64,000 bases of DNA, taken from TMP-7 sp038212445. GTDB taxonomy: Bacteria; Acidobacteriota; Terriglobia; Bryobacterales; Bryobacteraceae. Below the pieces are notes generated by a model. It was given only the letters and a program-made list of their open reading frames with translations, made no database searches and was not told the origin of the DNA. A program made the position numbers and the translations under genes. Shown one piece after another: positions 17,436 through 26,032 of the stretch (the first letter of the stretch is position 1; each line of letters starts with the position of its first letter). Location of the stretch: positions 124,001-188,000 of the forward strand of contig JBBQUM010000001.1 of the NCBI GenBank assembly GCA_038212445.1. The letters run 5' to 3'.

Positions 17436-18101
17436 ATGAACCTTCTCGAACTCCGCCACGTCAGCAAAAACTACGCGACGGAAAGTACACCTGTGCCCGC
17501 CCTCAACGGCGTCTCTCTCAATGTCAGTGAAGGCGAATTCGTCGCTCTGGTGGGCCGCAGCGGCTGCGGTAAGTCCACGCTGCTGAATCTCGCTGGTGCA
17601 ATGGACCTGCCGACCTCAGGTGACGTGCTGATCGATGGTCAATCCACCTCTGCACTGAGCGAAGCCGCGCTAACCAAGCTGCGCCGCGAAAAGGTCGGCT
17701 TCATCTTTCAGTCCTTCCAGCTATTGCCCACTCTCAGCGTCGTTGAGAACATCGAACTTCCGCTTCTGCTCGCGCACCGGTCCGGCGCCCGCCAGTCGGC
17801 GCTTGACCGCCTTGGCTCTGTCGGCCTCGAAGGCTACGACGCTCGCATGCCCTACCAGCTATCCGGCGGCCAGATGCAGCGCGTCGCCATTGCGCGTGCC
17901 TTGGTCCATCAACCCCGGCTCCTGCTCGCCGACGAGCCCACCGGCAACCTCGACTCTGTTACCGGCGATTCCGTTCTCGAGTTGCTGCTTCATATCTCCA
18001 GGCAGCACCGGATGACCATCATCATGGCCACCCACAGTCGGGAAGCCGCGGCGATTGCCGGTACGGTCCTGACCATGCGCGACGGACGGTTCGTCGAATG
18101 A
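17436..18101 (+). CDS. LolD/MacB-type ABC transporter ATPase
   Basis: A 221-residue nucleotide-binding subunit. It has Walker A GRSGCGKST, Q-loop FIFQSFQLLPTLSVVENIELP, signature LSGGQMQR, Walker B LLLADEPTGNLD and a switch His in MATHS. The sequence is of the LolD/FtsE/MacB class that powers extrusion or lipoprotein release, not import. It begins 3 bp after the amylase stop and overlaps the permease gene by 4 bp. With the next two genes it matches the AttE-AttFG-AttH layout (ATPase, permease, lipocalin-like protein). Confidence 0.95.
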   Translation: MNLLELRHVSKNYATESTPVPALNGVSLNVSEGEFVALVGRSGCGKSTLLNLAGAMDLPTSGDVLIDGQSTSALSEAALTKLRREKVGFIFQSFQLLPTLSVVENIELPLLLAHRSGARQSALDRLGSVGLEGYDARMPYQLSGGQMQRVAIARALVHQPRLLLADEPTGNLDSVTGDSVLELLLHISRQHRMTIIMATHSREAAAIAGTVLTMRDGRFVE

Positions 18102-20590
18102 TCCGCATCTTCTACCGGTTGATCCTGCGTCCTCTCCGATCAGAACCGGCTCGGACAGCCCTGATGATCACGGCCGTAGCGCTCGGTGTCGCGGTTGTGC
18201 TCGCCATCGAGATGGCGGGTGAAGCAGCCGCAGGCTCGTTCCGGTCATCTGTGGAAACCCTCGCCGGGCGTGCCGACTTCGAAGTTACCTCCGCCGGCGG
18301 CGTCACGCCCGAGACGCTGGCCCGCCTCGCCACGCTGCCCTATCCGCTCACTATCCGGCCGCGGATCGAAGACTACGCGATGCTGGGCGGTTCTGATCGT
18401 GTCGTCCCCTTCATTGGCGTCGACCTCCTCTCGGATGCCCTCCAAGGCGCCACAGGCAGCCCCGAGACCTTCAACAGCGACGACTCTATCTGGGTAGGCG
18501 ACGCCCTCAAGCTAAAAGCCGGCGACCGCGTTCACCTCACCGTCAATGACCGTGCCCTCGACTGCACCGTGCGTGGCGTCCTCGCCAACTCAGGCGAGGT
18601 GATTGTCATGGATCTCGGCCCCGCCACACGCATCCTCGAACGCAACGGTACACTCGACCGCATTCTCGTCGAAGTCCCGCCGGGCAAGCCTCTGGAGCAA
18701 TGGCAGAGCACGATTCAGGCCGCGCTACCCCGTGGGATGAATCTCGCGCCGCAGGGGTCACGCACCGACGAGAACCGCAAGATGCTTGCGGCTTTCCGCT
18801 GGAATCTGCGAGTGCTCAGTTACATCGCCCTGGTGGTGGGAGCGTTTTTGATCTACAACACCATCTCGGTATCCGTGGTGCGACGGCGGACCGAAGTCGG
18901 TATTCTGCGCGCCATCGGCGCCTCACGATCTACTGTGCTCGTCGGTTTTCTGGCCGAGGCCGCGTGTCTTGGATTGGTCGGAGGAGCGTTCGGAATCGTG
19001 CTCGGACGCCTAATGGCCGTGGGCTCAGTGCGTCTCGTCGCCGCCACAGTGGAATCACTTTATGTTTCCAGCACTCCCGCGCCCATCGCTCTTGACTGGC
19101 GTGTGGCGGCCCTGGGCCTCCTCATCGGGGTCGCGGTTGCGGTGGTGTCTGCGCTTGCCCCTGCCTGGGAGGCCTCGCGCGTCGCTCCCGTGGAAGCCAT
19201 GTCCAGCGGACGCCGCGAGCACGAAGCCCGTGTCCACAGCACGCGCGACTTGCTGTTCGCGATTCTCCTGGCGGCTGCCGCGTGGTTGGCATCGCGGCAA
19301 GGGCCGATCGGCGGCAAGCCGGTCTTTGGCTACCTTGCGGCCCTTTGTCTGGTCGCGTCATCGGCTCTTGCGGTCCCCATGCTCGTCTCAGGACTCGCAC
19401 GCCTCTCCGGACACGCGCTAACTGCCGTGTTCGGCGTCGAAGCCCTGCTCGCCTCTCGTAGTGTGGTCGCGTCCCTTCGCCGGACATCGGTGCTCGTCGC
19501 CGCGCTGTCCACTGCTGTAGCGATGCTGGCCGCCGTCGGCATCATGGTAGGAAGTTTTCGTGAGACCGTCGTCCTCTGGATGGAGGACCGCCTGCAAGCC
19601 GATCTCTATCTCCGTCCCGCTGGACCCGCTGGCGCCGATCGCCATCCCACCATGTCTGCTGACATCGCAGCCAAACTCCGCACACTGCCTGAAATCGCCG
19701 GCGTCGATATGTTCCGCGCCTACGACATCAGCTACCAGGGTCTGCCCGCTGTCCTCGGCGCAGGCGAAGCACGCATCGCCGGGCGTTACGGCCGCCGTCC
19801 CTTCCTTTCCGGAACCGCTCCCGGGCTGGTGTTTGAACAATTGGAAGGCCGCGACAACGTGATCGTCAGTGAGCCATTCGCGTATAAGCACCATGTGCGC
19901 GCAGGCGACACACTCACGCTGACTCTGTCAGGTAAACCCGCCGCGTTCCACGTCCTCGACATCTACAACGACTACTCGAACGAGCGCGGCTACATCATCA
20001 TGGATCGCGCGACTCTCCTCAGATACCTGCCCGACCCCGCAGCGTCGAATGCGGCCGTGTATCTGAAGCCCGGCGTCAGCCTGGAGGACGGACGCCGCGC
20101 AGTGGAATCGGCGCTCGCACACCGCCGCATCCTCGTGTTTACCAATCGATCGCTCCGGGAAGAAGCGATCCGCGTGTTCGACCGTACTTTCGCCATCACC
20201 TACGCCCTCGAAGCAGTGGCCGTGTTCGTCGCCGTAATGGGCGTCGCCGGCGCTCTCCTGGCTCTGGTCATCGACCGGCGCCGCGAATTCGGCTTACTCC
20301 GTTTCCTCGGCGGCGCCACCGGGCAGGTGCGTCGCATCATCTTTTTCGAGGCGGGATTGCTGGGGCTACTGGCAAACGTCGCCGGCATTATCCTCGGATT
20401 TTTCCTATCCCTGCTGCTCATCTACGTCATCAACCGCCAGTCGTTCGGCTGGACTATACAGTTCCACTGGCCTGTAGCTGTTCTGGTGTCCGCCCTATCC
20501 ATCGTCTATCTTGCGACAATCCTGGCCGCGGTATTTCCAGCGCGTATGGCGGCCCGCCTGATCCCGATTGAGGTGATCCATGAGGATTAG
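18098..20590 (+). CDS. FtsX-like ABC transporter permease (fused double unit)
   Basis: An 830-residue membrane protein with two FtsX/MacB units in tandem. After TM1 (about 25-45) and a periplasmic domain comes FtsX block 1 (about 245-360, VVRRRTEVGILRAIGASRSTV). After a second TM pair and periplasmic domain comes FtsX block 2 (about 705-825, DRRREFGLLRFLGGATGQVRR). The two halves correspond to the separate permeases of AttFG or LolCE fused in one chain. It works with the upstream ATPase. Its end overlaps the lipocalin gene by 11 bp. Substrate unknown, probably a lipid or lipoprotein-like molecule. Confidence 0.93.
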   Translation: MIRIFYRLILRPLRSEPARTALMITAVALGVAVVLAIEMAGEAAAGSFRSSVETLAGRADFEVTSAGGVTPETLARLATLPYPLTIRPRIEDYAMLGGSDRVVPFIGVDLLSDALQGATGSPETFNSDDSIWVGDALKLKAGDRVHLTVNDRALDCTVRGVLANSGEVIVMDLGPATRILERNGTLDRILVEVPPGKPLEQWQSTIQAALPRGMNLAPQGSRTDENRKMLAAFRWNLRVLSYIALVVGAFLIYNTISVSVVRRRTEVGILRAIGASRSTVLVGFLAEAACLGLVGGAFGIVLGRLMAVGSVRLVAATVESLYVSSTPAPIALDWRVAALGLLIGVAVAVVSALAPAWEASRVAPVEAMSSGRREHEARVHSTRDLLFAILLAAAAWLASRQGPIGGKPVFGYLAALCLVASSALAVPMLVSGLARLSGHALTAVFGVEALLASRSVVASLRRTSVLVAALSTAVAMLAAVGIMVGSFRETVVLWMEDRLQADLYLRPAGPAGADRHPTMSADIAAKLRTLPEIAGVDMFRAYDISYQGLPAVLGAGEARIAGRYGRRPFLSGTAPGLVFEQLEGRDNVIVSEPFAYKHHVRAGDTLTLTLSGKPAAFHVLDIYNDYSNERGYIIMDRATLLRYLPDPAASNAAVYLKPGVSLEDGRRAVESALAHRRILVFTNRSLREEAIRVFDRTFAITYALEAVAVFVAVMGVAGALLALVIDRRREFGLLRFLGGATGQVRRIIFFEAGLLGLLANVAGIILGFFLSLLLIYVINRQSFGWTIQFHWPVAVLVSALSIVYLATILAAVFPARMAARLIPIEVIHED

Positions 20591-21599
20591 CGCGCTCGCC
20601 CTGGCGGCCTTCGAACTCTACCGCCTCGCGCTGCCGGGCTACCATTACGAGTTCCCACGCGACCATTTCAACCATCCAGAGTTCAAGACCGAGTGGTGGT
20701 ATTACACCGGCAACCTGCACGACGCTGCCGGTCGCCGCTTCGGCTTTGAACTCACCTTCTTCCGCCAGGGAGTCGCCCGCGACGCTCAACCGGCGGCGGT
20801 GTGGGACGTCAAGGATATCTGGTTGGCTCATCTCGCTTTGAGCGACATCGACGGAAATCGCTTCCTGCATGCCGAACGCCTCAACCGTTCAGGTCCAGGG
20901 ATCGCCGGAGCTGACTTAGCCCAGGCGCGTGTGTGGAATGGGAACTGGCAGTCGCTGTGGGATCTCAAGGCAGGTACTCAGAAGCTTCAGGCGGTGGACC
21001 CGCGGTTCTCGTTCGACCTCACTCTGAAGCCGGCTAAGCCGCCTGTGATACATGGCGTTGATGGCGTGAGTCAGAAATCGAGCGCCAGGGGCAGGGCATC
21101 ACACTATGTCTCGTTCACACGTCTCGCTACCGTCGGCGCCATCACCTTGGAGGGCCGGACCTTCACCGTTGACGGTCTCACCTGGATGGACCACGAGTTC
21201 TTCACCAGCCAGTTAGAGAACGATCAGGCCGGGTGGGACTGGTTCAGCCTGCAGCTCGACGACAACACCGAGTTGATGCTGTTCCGTCTGCGGCACAAGG
21301 ACGGAACGATTGACCCATTCTCCGCGGGGACCTACGTAGATGCCCAGGGACACTCCACCCATGTCACGAACTTCACGGCGACACCCGGCAAGCAATGGAA
21401 CGGCTATCCCATCGAGTGGAACATACGAGTGCCATCTCTCGGAATTGATGTGAACGCAACGACACGTCTTCCTCAGCAGGAGTTAAAGACTCGCCAGAAC
21501 AGCTACTGGGAGGGCGCCATCGAGATCAACGGCTCTCGACGCGGCGCAGGCTATCTAGAAATGACCGGCTATACGGCGCCTGTAAACATGGGCGGCTAG
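20580..21599 (+). CDS. AttH/CrtC-like lipocalin-domain protein
   Basis: A 339-residue protein of the AttH/hydroxyneurosporene-synthase-like fold (two lipocalin-type barrels). Landmarks are FPRDHFNHPEFKTEWWYYTG near the start, FGFELTFFRQGV, WMDHEFFTSQ, and WDWFSLQLDDNTELMLFRLR. The N-terminal hydrophobic stretch is weak as a signal. Its position after a LolD-like ATPase and an FtsX permease is the established AttEFGH-type context, which suggests it binds the transported hydrophobic ligand. The last 23 codons and flanking DNA are duplicated immediately downstream. Confidence 0.88.
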   Translation: MRISALALAAFELYRLALPGYHYEFPRDHFNHPEFKTEWWYYTGNLHDAAGRRFGFELTFFRQGVARDAQPAAVWDVKDIWLAHLALSDIDGNRFLHAERLNRSGPGIAGADLAQARVWNGNWQSLWDLKAGTQKLQAVDPRFSFDLTLKPAKPPVIHGVDGVSQKSSARGRASHYVSFTRLATVGAITLEGRTFTVDGLTWMDHEFFTSQLENDQAGWDWFSLQLDDNTELMLFRLRHKDGTIDPFSAGTYVDAQGHSTHVTNFTATPGKQWNGYPIEWNIRVPSLGIDVNATTRLPQQELKTRQNSYWEGAIEINGSRRGAGYLEMTGYTAPVNMGG

Positions 21600-21818
21600 C
21601 CCGCCACTGCGAATCGCACCGTGTACCGTTCCCCAGTGTCCGCTGGGCTCAGCGGCCTCGCAGGCTCTCGACGCGGCGCAGGCTATCTCGAAATGACCGG
21701 CTATACGGCGCCCGTAGACATGGGCGGCTAGCGCATCATCTGACTCGCCGCGCGCTCACCACTTCGTATCGCACCGTGTACCGTTCCCCAGTGTCCACTG
21801 GGCTCAGCGGCTTCGCCT
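21531..21818. repeat. Imperfect tandem duplication across two convergent gene ends
   Basis: Copy 1 (21531-21662) holds the last codons of the lipocalin gene plus a copy of the end of the opposing amine oxidase gene. Copy 2 (21663-21818) repeats both, with point differences (CTAGAA/CTCGAA, GTAAAC/GTAGAC) and about 24 extra bases that encode the true oxidase C-terminus. The repeat period is 132 bp. In copy 2 the lipocalin stop and the oxidase stop overlap at 21728-21731. The lipocalin gene now ends in copy 1 and the oxidase in copy 2. Confidence 0.88.
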
Positions 21819-22966
21819 GCAAACCAGAGTGTGTCGTCCACCGGTTGAGTCAGGGCCTCAACAGAGGGCAGGGCATTCACCGGTACCCACGTGTAGGCGC
21901 ACCGCGCGAACGGGTCGCTGCACCAGTCGTGGTAGTGCAGGGCACTGAGCTCTGTCTCCAACTGGCCCCGGGGTACTGAGATGACCCGCGAAAGAGTTTC
22001 GAGCGCCGACATGAGCAGATCTTCCCGGCCAAGCCGCGCGAGCTTGTCCGCCTTCGGTCCGCCGGCCCAAGCGGTGATGAGCTGGCCGCGTGTCCAGAAG
22101 GTTGGAAACGCTTCACCGGCAGCATGTAGAAAGGAGGCCGAGGCGAGCGGTTCGCAGCGTATCCAAAGCCGGCGGTCAAACCGCATGGTGAGGCGCACAA
22201 CATGACCGGCGCCCAGACGGTCGGCAGCAGTCAGGATCGCGGTTGGTTCAGGATCGAAGCGGATTGACCGCGCTTTGAGAACTCCCAAGGGGACGGTGAC
22301 GAGCAAGCGGTTAGCGGTCCATTGGCCGCCTGTCGCGGTAACTTCAACCTGGCCGCGGCGCCATTGGACACTCTCGACAATGGTGTTCAGGCTGATGTGC
22401 AGACCTTCATTGAGAAGCGCTGGAATCGCGTCGTATCCTGCGGCGAATCGCCCGGTGTGGTCGTTCTCAGTCTCGTCCTCGGCCTGCTGCTGGCGGGCCA
22501 GGCCTTGTGTGCCGGCGATACCCGCGTCGGCCGCATTGAAGCCTTCTACGTAATCACGCGCGCGCCCCTTGTCCGCAGGCTGCATTTTGGAAGCATCGAG
22601 CATCTGCGAAAATGGCTGGTCCGGTTTAGACTCGGCGCCGCGAAGGAGTTTGGCCACGTCCTCGACGACGTCGGAGCAGGTTGTGAACGCGCCTTGCTCC
22701 CAGCAGACGTCTTCACCGTCGATCTCGCTCATCCCGAGTCGACCTCTATCGGCAAGACGGATCAGCTCGGCGGGTCTGCCATGGACAAACTCCGCTCCAA
22801 GTTCGGCCGGTTCCGCCGAGGCCGCATCGTGAATTGTGTGGATCCGTCCCCCAACTCTCTTTCGAGCTTCGAGGATCTTGACGCTGAGTCCCGCCGCCCG
22901 GAGACTGTTGGCCGCCGCCAGCCCGGCTACTCCGGCGCCGATGATTAGTACGTCTGTATGGGGCAT
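21728..22966 (-). CDS. FAD-dependent amine oxidase
   Basis: A 412-residue flavin amine oxidase of the monoamine/polyamine oxidase family. The N-terminus holds the dinucleotide fold (VLIIGAGVAGLAAANSLRAAG) and the GGRIHT motif. The substrate domain includes VTVPLGVLKARSIRF. The C-terminal FAD site is WFAGEAAEPSGHWGTVHGA, with SGERAA. No signal peptide is visible, so it is probably cytoplasmic. The substrate is unknown. It is convergent with the lipocalin gene and a second, nonfunctional copy of its last codons lies just beyond its stop. It starts about 85 bp from the divergent aldo/keto reductase gene. Confidence 0.92.
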   Translation of the reverse strand: MPHTDVLIIGAGVAGLAAANSLRAAGLSVKILEARKRVGGRIHTIHDAASAEPAELGAEFVHGRPAELIRLADRGRLGMSEIDGEDVCWEQGAFTTCSDVVEDVAKLLRGAESKPDQPFSQMLDASKMQPADKGRARDYVEGFNAADAGIAGTQGLARQQQAEDETENDHTGRFAAGYDAIPALLNEGLHISLNTIVESVQWRRGQVEVTATGGQWTANRLLVTVPLGVLKARSIRFDPEPTAILTAADRLGAGHVVRLTMRFDRRLWIRCEPLASASFLHAAGEAFPTFWTRGQLITAWAGGPKADKLARLGREDLLMSALETLSRVISVPRGQLETELSALHYHDWCSDPFARCAYTWVPVNALPSVEALTQPVDDTLWFAGEAAEPSGHWGTVHGAIRSGERAASQMMR

Positions 22967-23051
22967 TCGATTGGTTGGACCACTTCTGCCGCGAATGATG
23001 TCAGCTAACGGTTAGGTCAGCCACCTGTTTCTTGATTCGAGTCTAACGGAC

Positions 23052-24074
23052 ATGTCGAAGATAGCCCGGCGCGAGATGATTTCGGGGCTTACAGCCATGG
23101 GCCTGATGCAGGGGGCGTCTGGCGCAACACAGGAAGGCATGAGTTTTCGGACGCTGGGCAGGACCGGTGAGAAGGTCTCGGCGCTCGGTCTGGGCGGTTC
23201 GCATATCGGCAAGGGGCCTACCGAGTCTGAGGCCATCAAGATCATTCGTTCCGCGCTCGACCGCGGCATGAACTTCCTGGACAACTCCTGGGACTATAAC
23301 AACGGCGACAGCGAGACTCGGATGGGGAAGGCGCTTAAGGACGGCTACCGTCAGAAGGCCTTCCTCATGACTAAGCTGGACGGTCGCACCAAGCAGGAGG
23401 CGATGAAGCAACTCGACGAGTCGCTTAAGCGCCTGCAGACCGATCACGTCGACCTGATTCAGCACCACGAGATCATCCGCTTTGACGATCCCGATCGCAT
23501 CTTCGCCCAGGGTGGCGCGCTGGAGGCGACCATAGAAGCAAAGAAGCAGGGGAAGTGCCGCTACATTGGCTTCACCGGACACAAGGACCCGCACATCCAT
23601 CTGTACATGCTGAGAGTCGCCGATGATCACGGCTTCCAGTTCGATACCGTGCAGATGCCCTTGAATGTGATGGACGCGCATTTCCGCAGCTTCGAAACTC
23701 TCGTGCTGCCTGAACTTGTGAAAAGGAATATCGGCGTGCTCGGTATGAAGAGCATGGGAAGCGGCGTGATTTTGAAGAGCAAGGCGGTGAAGCCTGAGGA
23801 GTGTCTCCGGTACGCGCTTAGCCTCCCGACCTCGGTGGTCATCACGGGGATCGACACCATGCCAATCCTCGAACAGGCGTTCCGCATCGCGTCTGGATTC
23901 AAGCCGATGACTAAGCCAGAGGTGGCCAGCCTCCTTCAAAGGACGGCCTCACTGGCAGCGAAGGGCGAATTCGAGCTATTCAAGACGAGCACTCACTTTG
24001 ACAGCACCGTCAAGCATCCTGAATGGCTCGGCGGTGAGTCTCCCCGGGTGCAGGAACTGGGACCGAAGAGCTGA
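23052..24074 (+). CDS. Aldo/keto reductase with Tat-like N-terminus
   Basis: A 340-residue NAD(P)H-dependent reductase. It opens with SKIARREMISGLTAMGLMQG, which reads as a twin-arginine signal although the motif is RREM and not the best RRxFL. The barrel begins at FRTLGRTGEKVSALGLGGSHIG. The catalytic tetrad Asp and Tyr appear in FLDNSWDYNNG (Tyr of the usual D-x-x-x-x-Y spacing) and the Lys in FLMTKLD. HVDLIQHHEI supplies the His region. A C-terminal NADPH loop is less clear. The substrate is unknown. Confidence 0.88.
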   Translation: MSKIARREMISGLTAMGLMQGASGATQEGMSFRTLGRTGEKVSALGLGGSHIGKGPTESEAIKIIRSALDRGMNFLDNSWDYNNGDSETRMGKALKDGYRQKAFLMTKLDGRTKQEAMKQLDESLKRLQTDHVDLIQHHEIIRFDDPDRIFAQGGALEATIEAKKQGKCRYIGFTGHKDPHIHLYMLRVADDHGFQFDTVQMPLNVMDAHFRSFETLVLPELVKRNIGVLGMKSMGSGVILKSKAVKPEECLRYALSLPTSVVITGIDTMPILEQAFRIASGFKPMTKPEVASLLQRTASLAAKGEFELFKTSTHFDSTVKHPEWLGGESPRVQELGPKS

Positions 24075-25115
24075 CTACTCGCCAGTCGTTACCTTCTTAA
24101 TGCGCTCGAATTTGCCCGGTTCGCGTCCGCCCAGATAGGCGAGCGCGAGGGACATCATTTGCGGGACCAGGAGTTCAACGACGGGGCGTAGGGCGTCGGG
24201 AACTGGCGGAAGGGCGAAGGGTCCGCGACCCGACAGTCCGCAAATTTCGGCCATGGCCCCGGTGCCGCGTACGTCTTCGGCCAAGCGTTGATGCAGGGCG
24301 TGCACGTTGGCCGCTCCATCAAAGATCAGGACGAACGATCCCGGTCCGAGCATTTCGAAGGGGCCGTGACGCAGCGCGGCGCTGCCCATCCCCTCGCCCT
24401 GCACATGCGCTGCCTCCTTCTGGACCATCGCGCCGAGGCCGACCGCCGCCATAGACGAACCGCGTCCAACGATGAACAGATTTCGTACGCCCTGCATCGC
24501 CGCTACCAGGTGCGTCACATGGTCGCGCCAGCCCGCGAGGTAGGCTTCCATTGCCTGCGGCAGCGTTTCGAGTTCCTGTCGCGCGAGCGTCAAATCGGTC
24601 CCAGCAAGATGGGCGAAGAGCCAGTGTAGGGCTGCGAGCGACGTCACCGCGGTCTTGCACGAGACACCGCCTTCGTCGCCGGCTTGAGTGAGCATGACAG
24701 TGCTGGCGCGTGTCGCAAGAGGTGAACCAGCCGTATTCGAAATGCCGATGTACAGGGGGCCCCTGTGATCGAGCAGCCGTACGATCTCGGCACTTGCGCC
24801 TGATTGGGAGACGGCCAGCACTATGTTCTCCGGCGCGAGTAAAGCGGGCATCCCGTAGAGCAGCTCCGATGTCTCGACGAGGATCGAATTCAGCCCAAGC
24901 CCAGTCAGGCTCAAATGCAGCGGGTGAAGAATCTGGTAGGAACCGCCCATGCCTGTGAGCACGATGCGGCGGCGCCGTCCTGAGCGCAGATCGTCACCGA
25001 CAGCCGCGAGCGCCGGAACAGGGACGAACGCGGCGATGGTGTCGCGCATGGCTTGTGGCTGGGCGAGGATGTCCCGAAAGTAGGTACCGTCCAGGCGGTC
25101 GAACGAAATGAGCAT
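24075..25115 (-). CDS. SIS-domain sugar isomerase/deaminase family protein
   Basis: A 346-residue protein with two SIS domains of the GlmS-isomerase/AgaS/FrlB type, which bind phosphosugars. Domain 1 (about 35-165) has LTGMGGSY, then SQSGASAEIVRLLD. Domain 2 (about 195-320) has NLFIVGRGSSMAAVGLGAMVQKEA and EGMGSAALRHGPFEM, the latter being the conserved Glu/His-G-P segment of GlmS-like isomerases. It lies 8 bp after a ROK kinase in a three-gene cluster with a Gfo/Idh oxidoreductase, which suggests catabolism of an amino sugar or sugar derivative. The exact substrate is open. Confidence 0.88.
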   Translation of the reverse strand: MLISFDRLDGTYFRDILAQPQAMRDTIAAFVPVPALAAVGDDLRSGRRRRIVLTGMGGSYQILHPLHLSLTGLGLNSILVETSELLYGMPALLAPENIVLAVSQSGASAEIVRLLDHRGPLYIGISNTAGSPLATRASTVMLTQAGDEGGVSCKTAVTSLAALHWLFAHLAGTDLTLARQELETLPQAMEAYLAGWRDHVTHLVAAMQGVRNLFIVGRGSSMAAVGLGAMVQKEAAHVQGEGMGSAALRHGPFEMLGPGSFVLIFDGAANVHALHQRLAEDVRGTGAMAEICGLSGRGPFALPPVPDALRPVVELLVPQMMSLALAYLGGREPGKFERIKKVTTGE

Positions 25116-25123
25116 GGTCTCCT

Positions 25124-26032
25124 TTAGATCTTCGCGTAGCGGTGGAGCCAGGCGGCGGCTGCTCCCTGCAGTCCAGCGGTGCCGCTGTCGGGCACGACAT
25201 CGATCCGCAGATGATCTGTCGGTACCTGCGTTGCAAGTTTGTTAACCATCTGCCGTAGTTTGTCGACGAAGGCGCCCGCGTTGCGGATCACCCCGCCGCC
25301 GAGCACAAGCACGTCGGGACACCACGTAGTCACCACGCCGGTCAAACCAAGTCCGAGGTAATGCAAGGTGCGCTCAACCGCCTGCTGAGCGCGGGAGTCG
25401 CCGCTCTCCGCAAGCTTAAAGATGTCACTGGCGCGAGTGATCTCACCTCCCGCCGCGTACCAGGACTCCATTGCCGGGCCGCTGGCCAGCGATTCCCAGC
25501 AGCCGTGCAGTCCGCAATAGCAGAGCGGACCAGCGGAGATATCGAGCGGCACGTGACCCAGCTCGGGATGCGCTCCATTGGCCCCGCGATACAACTCGCC
25601 TCCGTGGACGATCGCGCCGCCGATCCCGGTGCCGATGGTGATGTACACAAAGCACGAAGCGCCGCGTCCAAGACCCCAAGCGAACTCAGCCAGGGCTACC
25701 GCATCGGCGTCATTCTCCATCGCGACGCGGACGTCAAATTCCTGCTCCAGCCGTGCGGCAATCGGAGCGTTGAACCAACCCGGTAGCAGTTCCGCTTTGC
25801 CGATGGCCCCAGTGATTGGGTCGACCGGTCCGGTGCAACCGATGCCGATGCCGTCCAGGCTGGCGCCGGATTCCTCTTCGAGATCGCGCAGCAGCCGGCG
25901 GATACGCGTGAAGCCATCGTCAAAGCCACGCGAGGACTCGGTGGGACAGGTTCGCTGGGCCATGACGGCGCCGTCTGGTGAGACAATGCCGGCGGCGATT
26001 TTAGTTCCGCCAATGTCGAGGGCGCCGATCAT
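25124..26032 (-). CDS. ROK-family sugar kinase
   Basis: A 302-residue glucokinase-like protein. It has the phosphate-binding start MIGALDIGGTKIAAGIV, the sugar-binding region with ENDADAVALAE, ITIGTGIGGAI, the ROK Glu-His pair in HPELGHVPLD, and a zinc-site cluster CYCGLHGCWES. It would phosphorylate glucose, N-acetylglucosamine or a related hexose. Its ATG overlaps the stop of the Gfo/Idh gene by 4 bp and the SIS gene follows 8 bp after its stop. No HTH domain is present, so it is an enzyme and not a ROK repressor. Confidence 0.94.
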   Translation of the reverse strand: MIGALDIGGTKIAAGIVSPDGAVMAQRTCPTESSRGFDDGFTRIRRLLRDLEEESGASLDGIGIGCTGPVDPITGAIGKAELLPGWFNAPIAARLEQEFDVRVAMENDADAVALAEFAWGLGRGASCFVYITIGTGIGGAIVHGGELYRGANGAHPELGHVPLDISAGPLCYCGLHGCWESLASGPAMESWYAAGGEITRASDIFKLAESGDSRAQQAVERTLHYLGLGLTGVVTTWCPDVLVLGGGVIRNAGAFVDKLRQMVNKLATQVPTDHLRIDVVPDSGTAGLQGAAAAWLHRYAKI

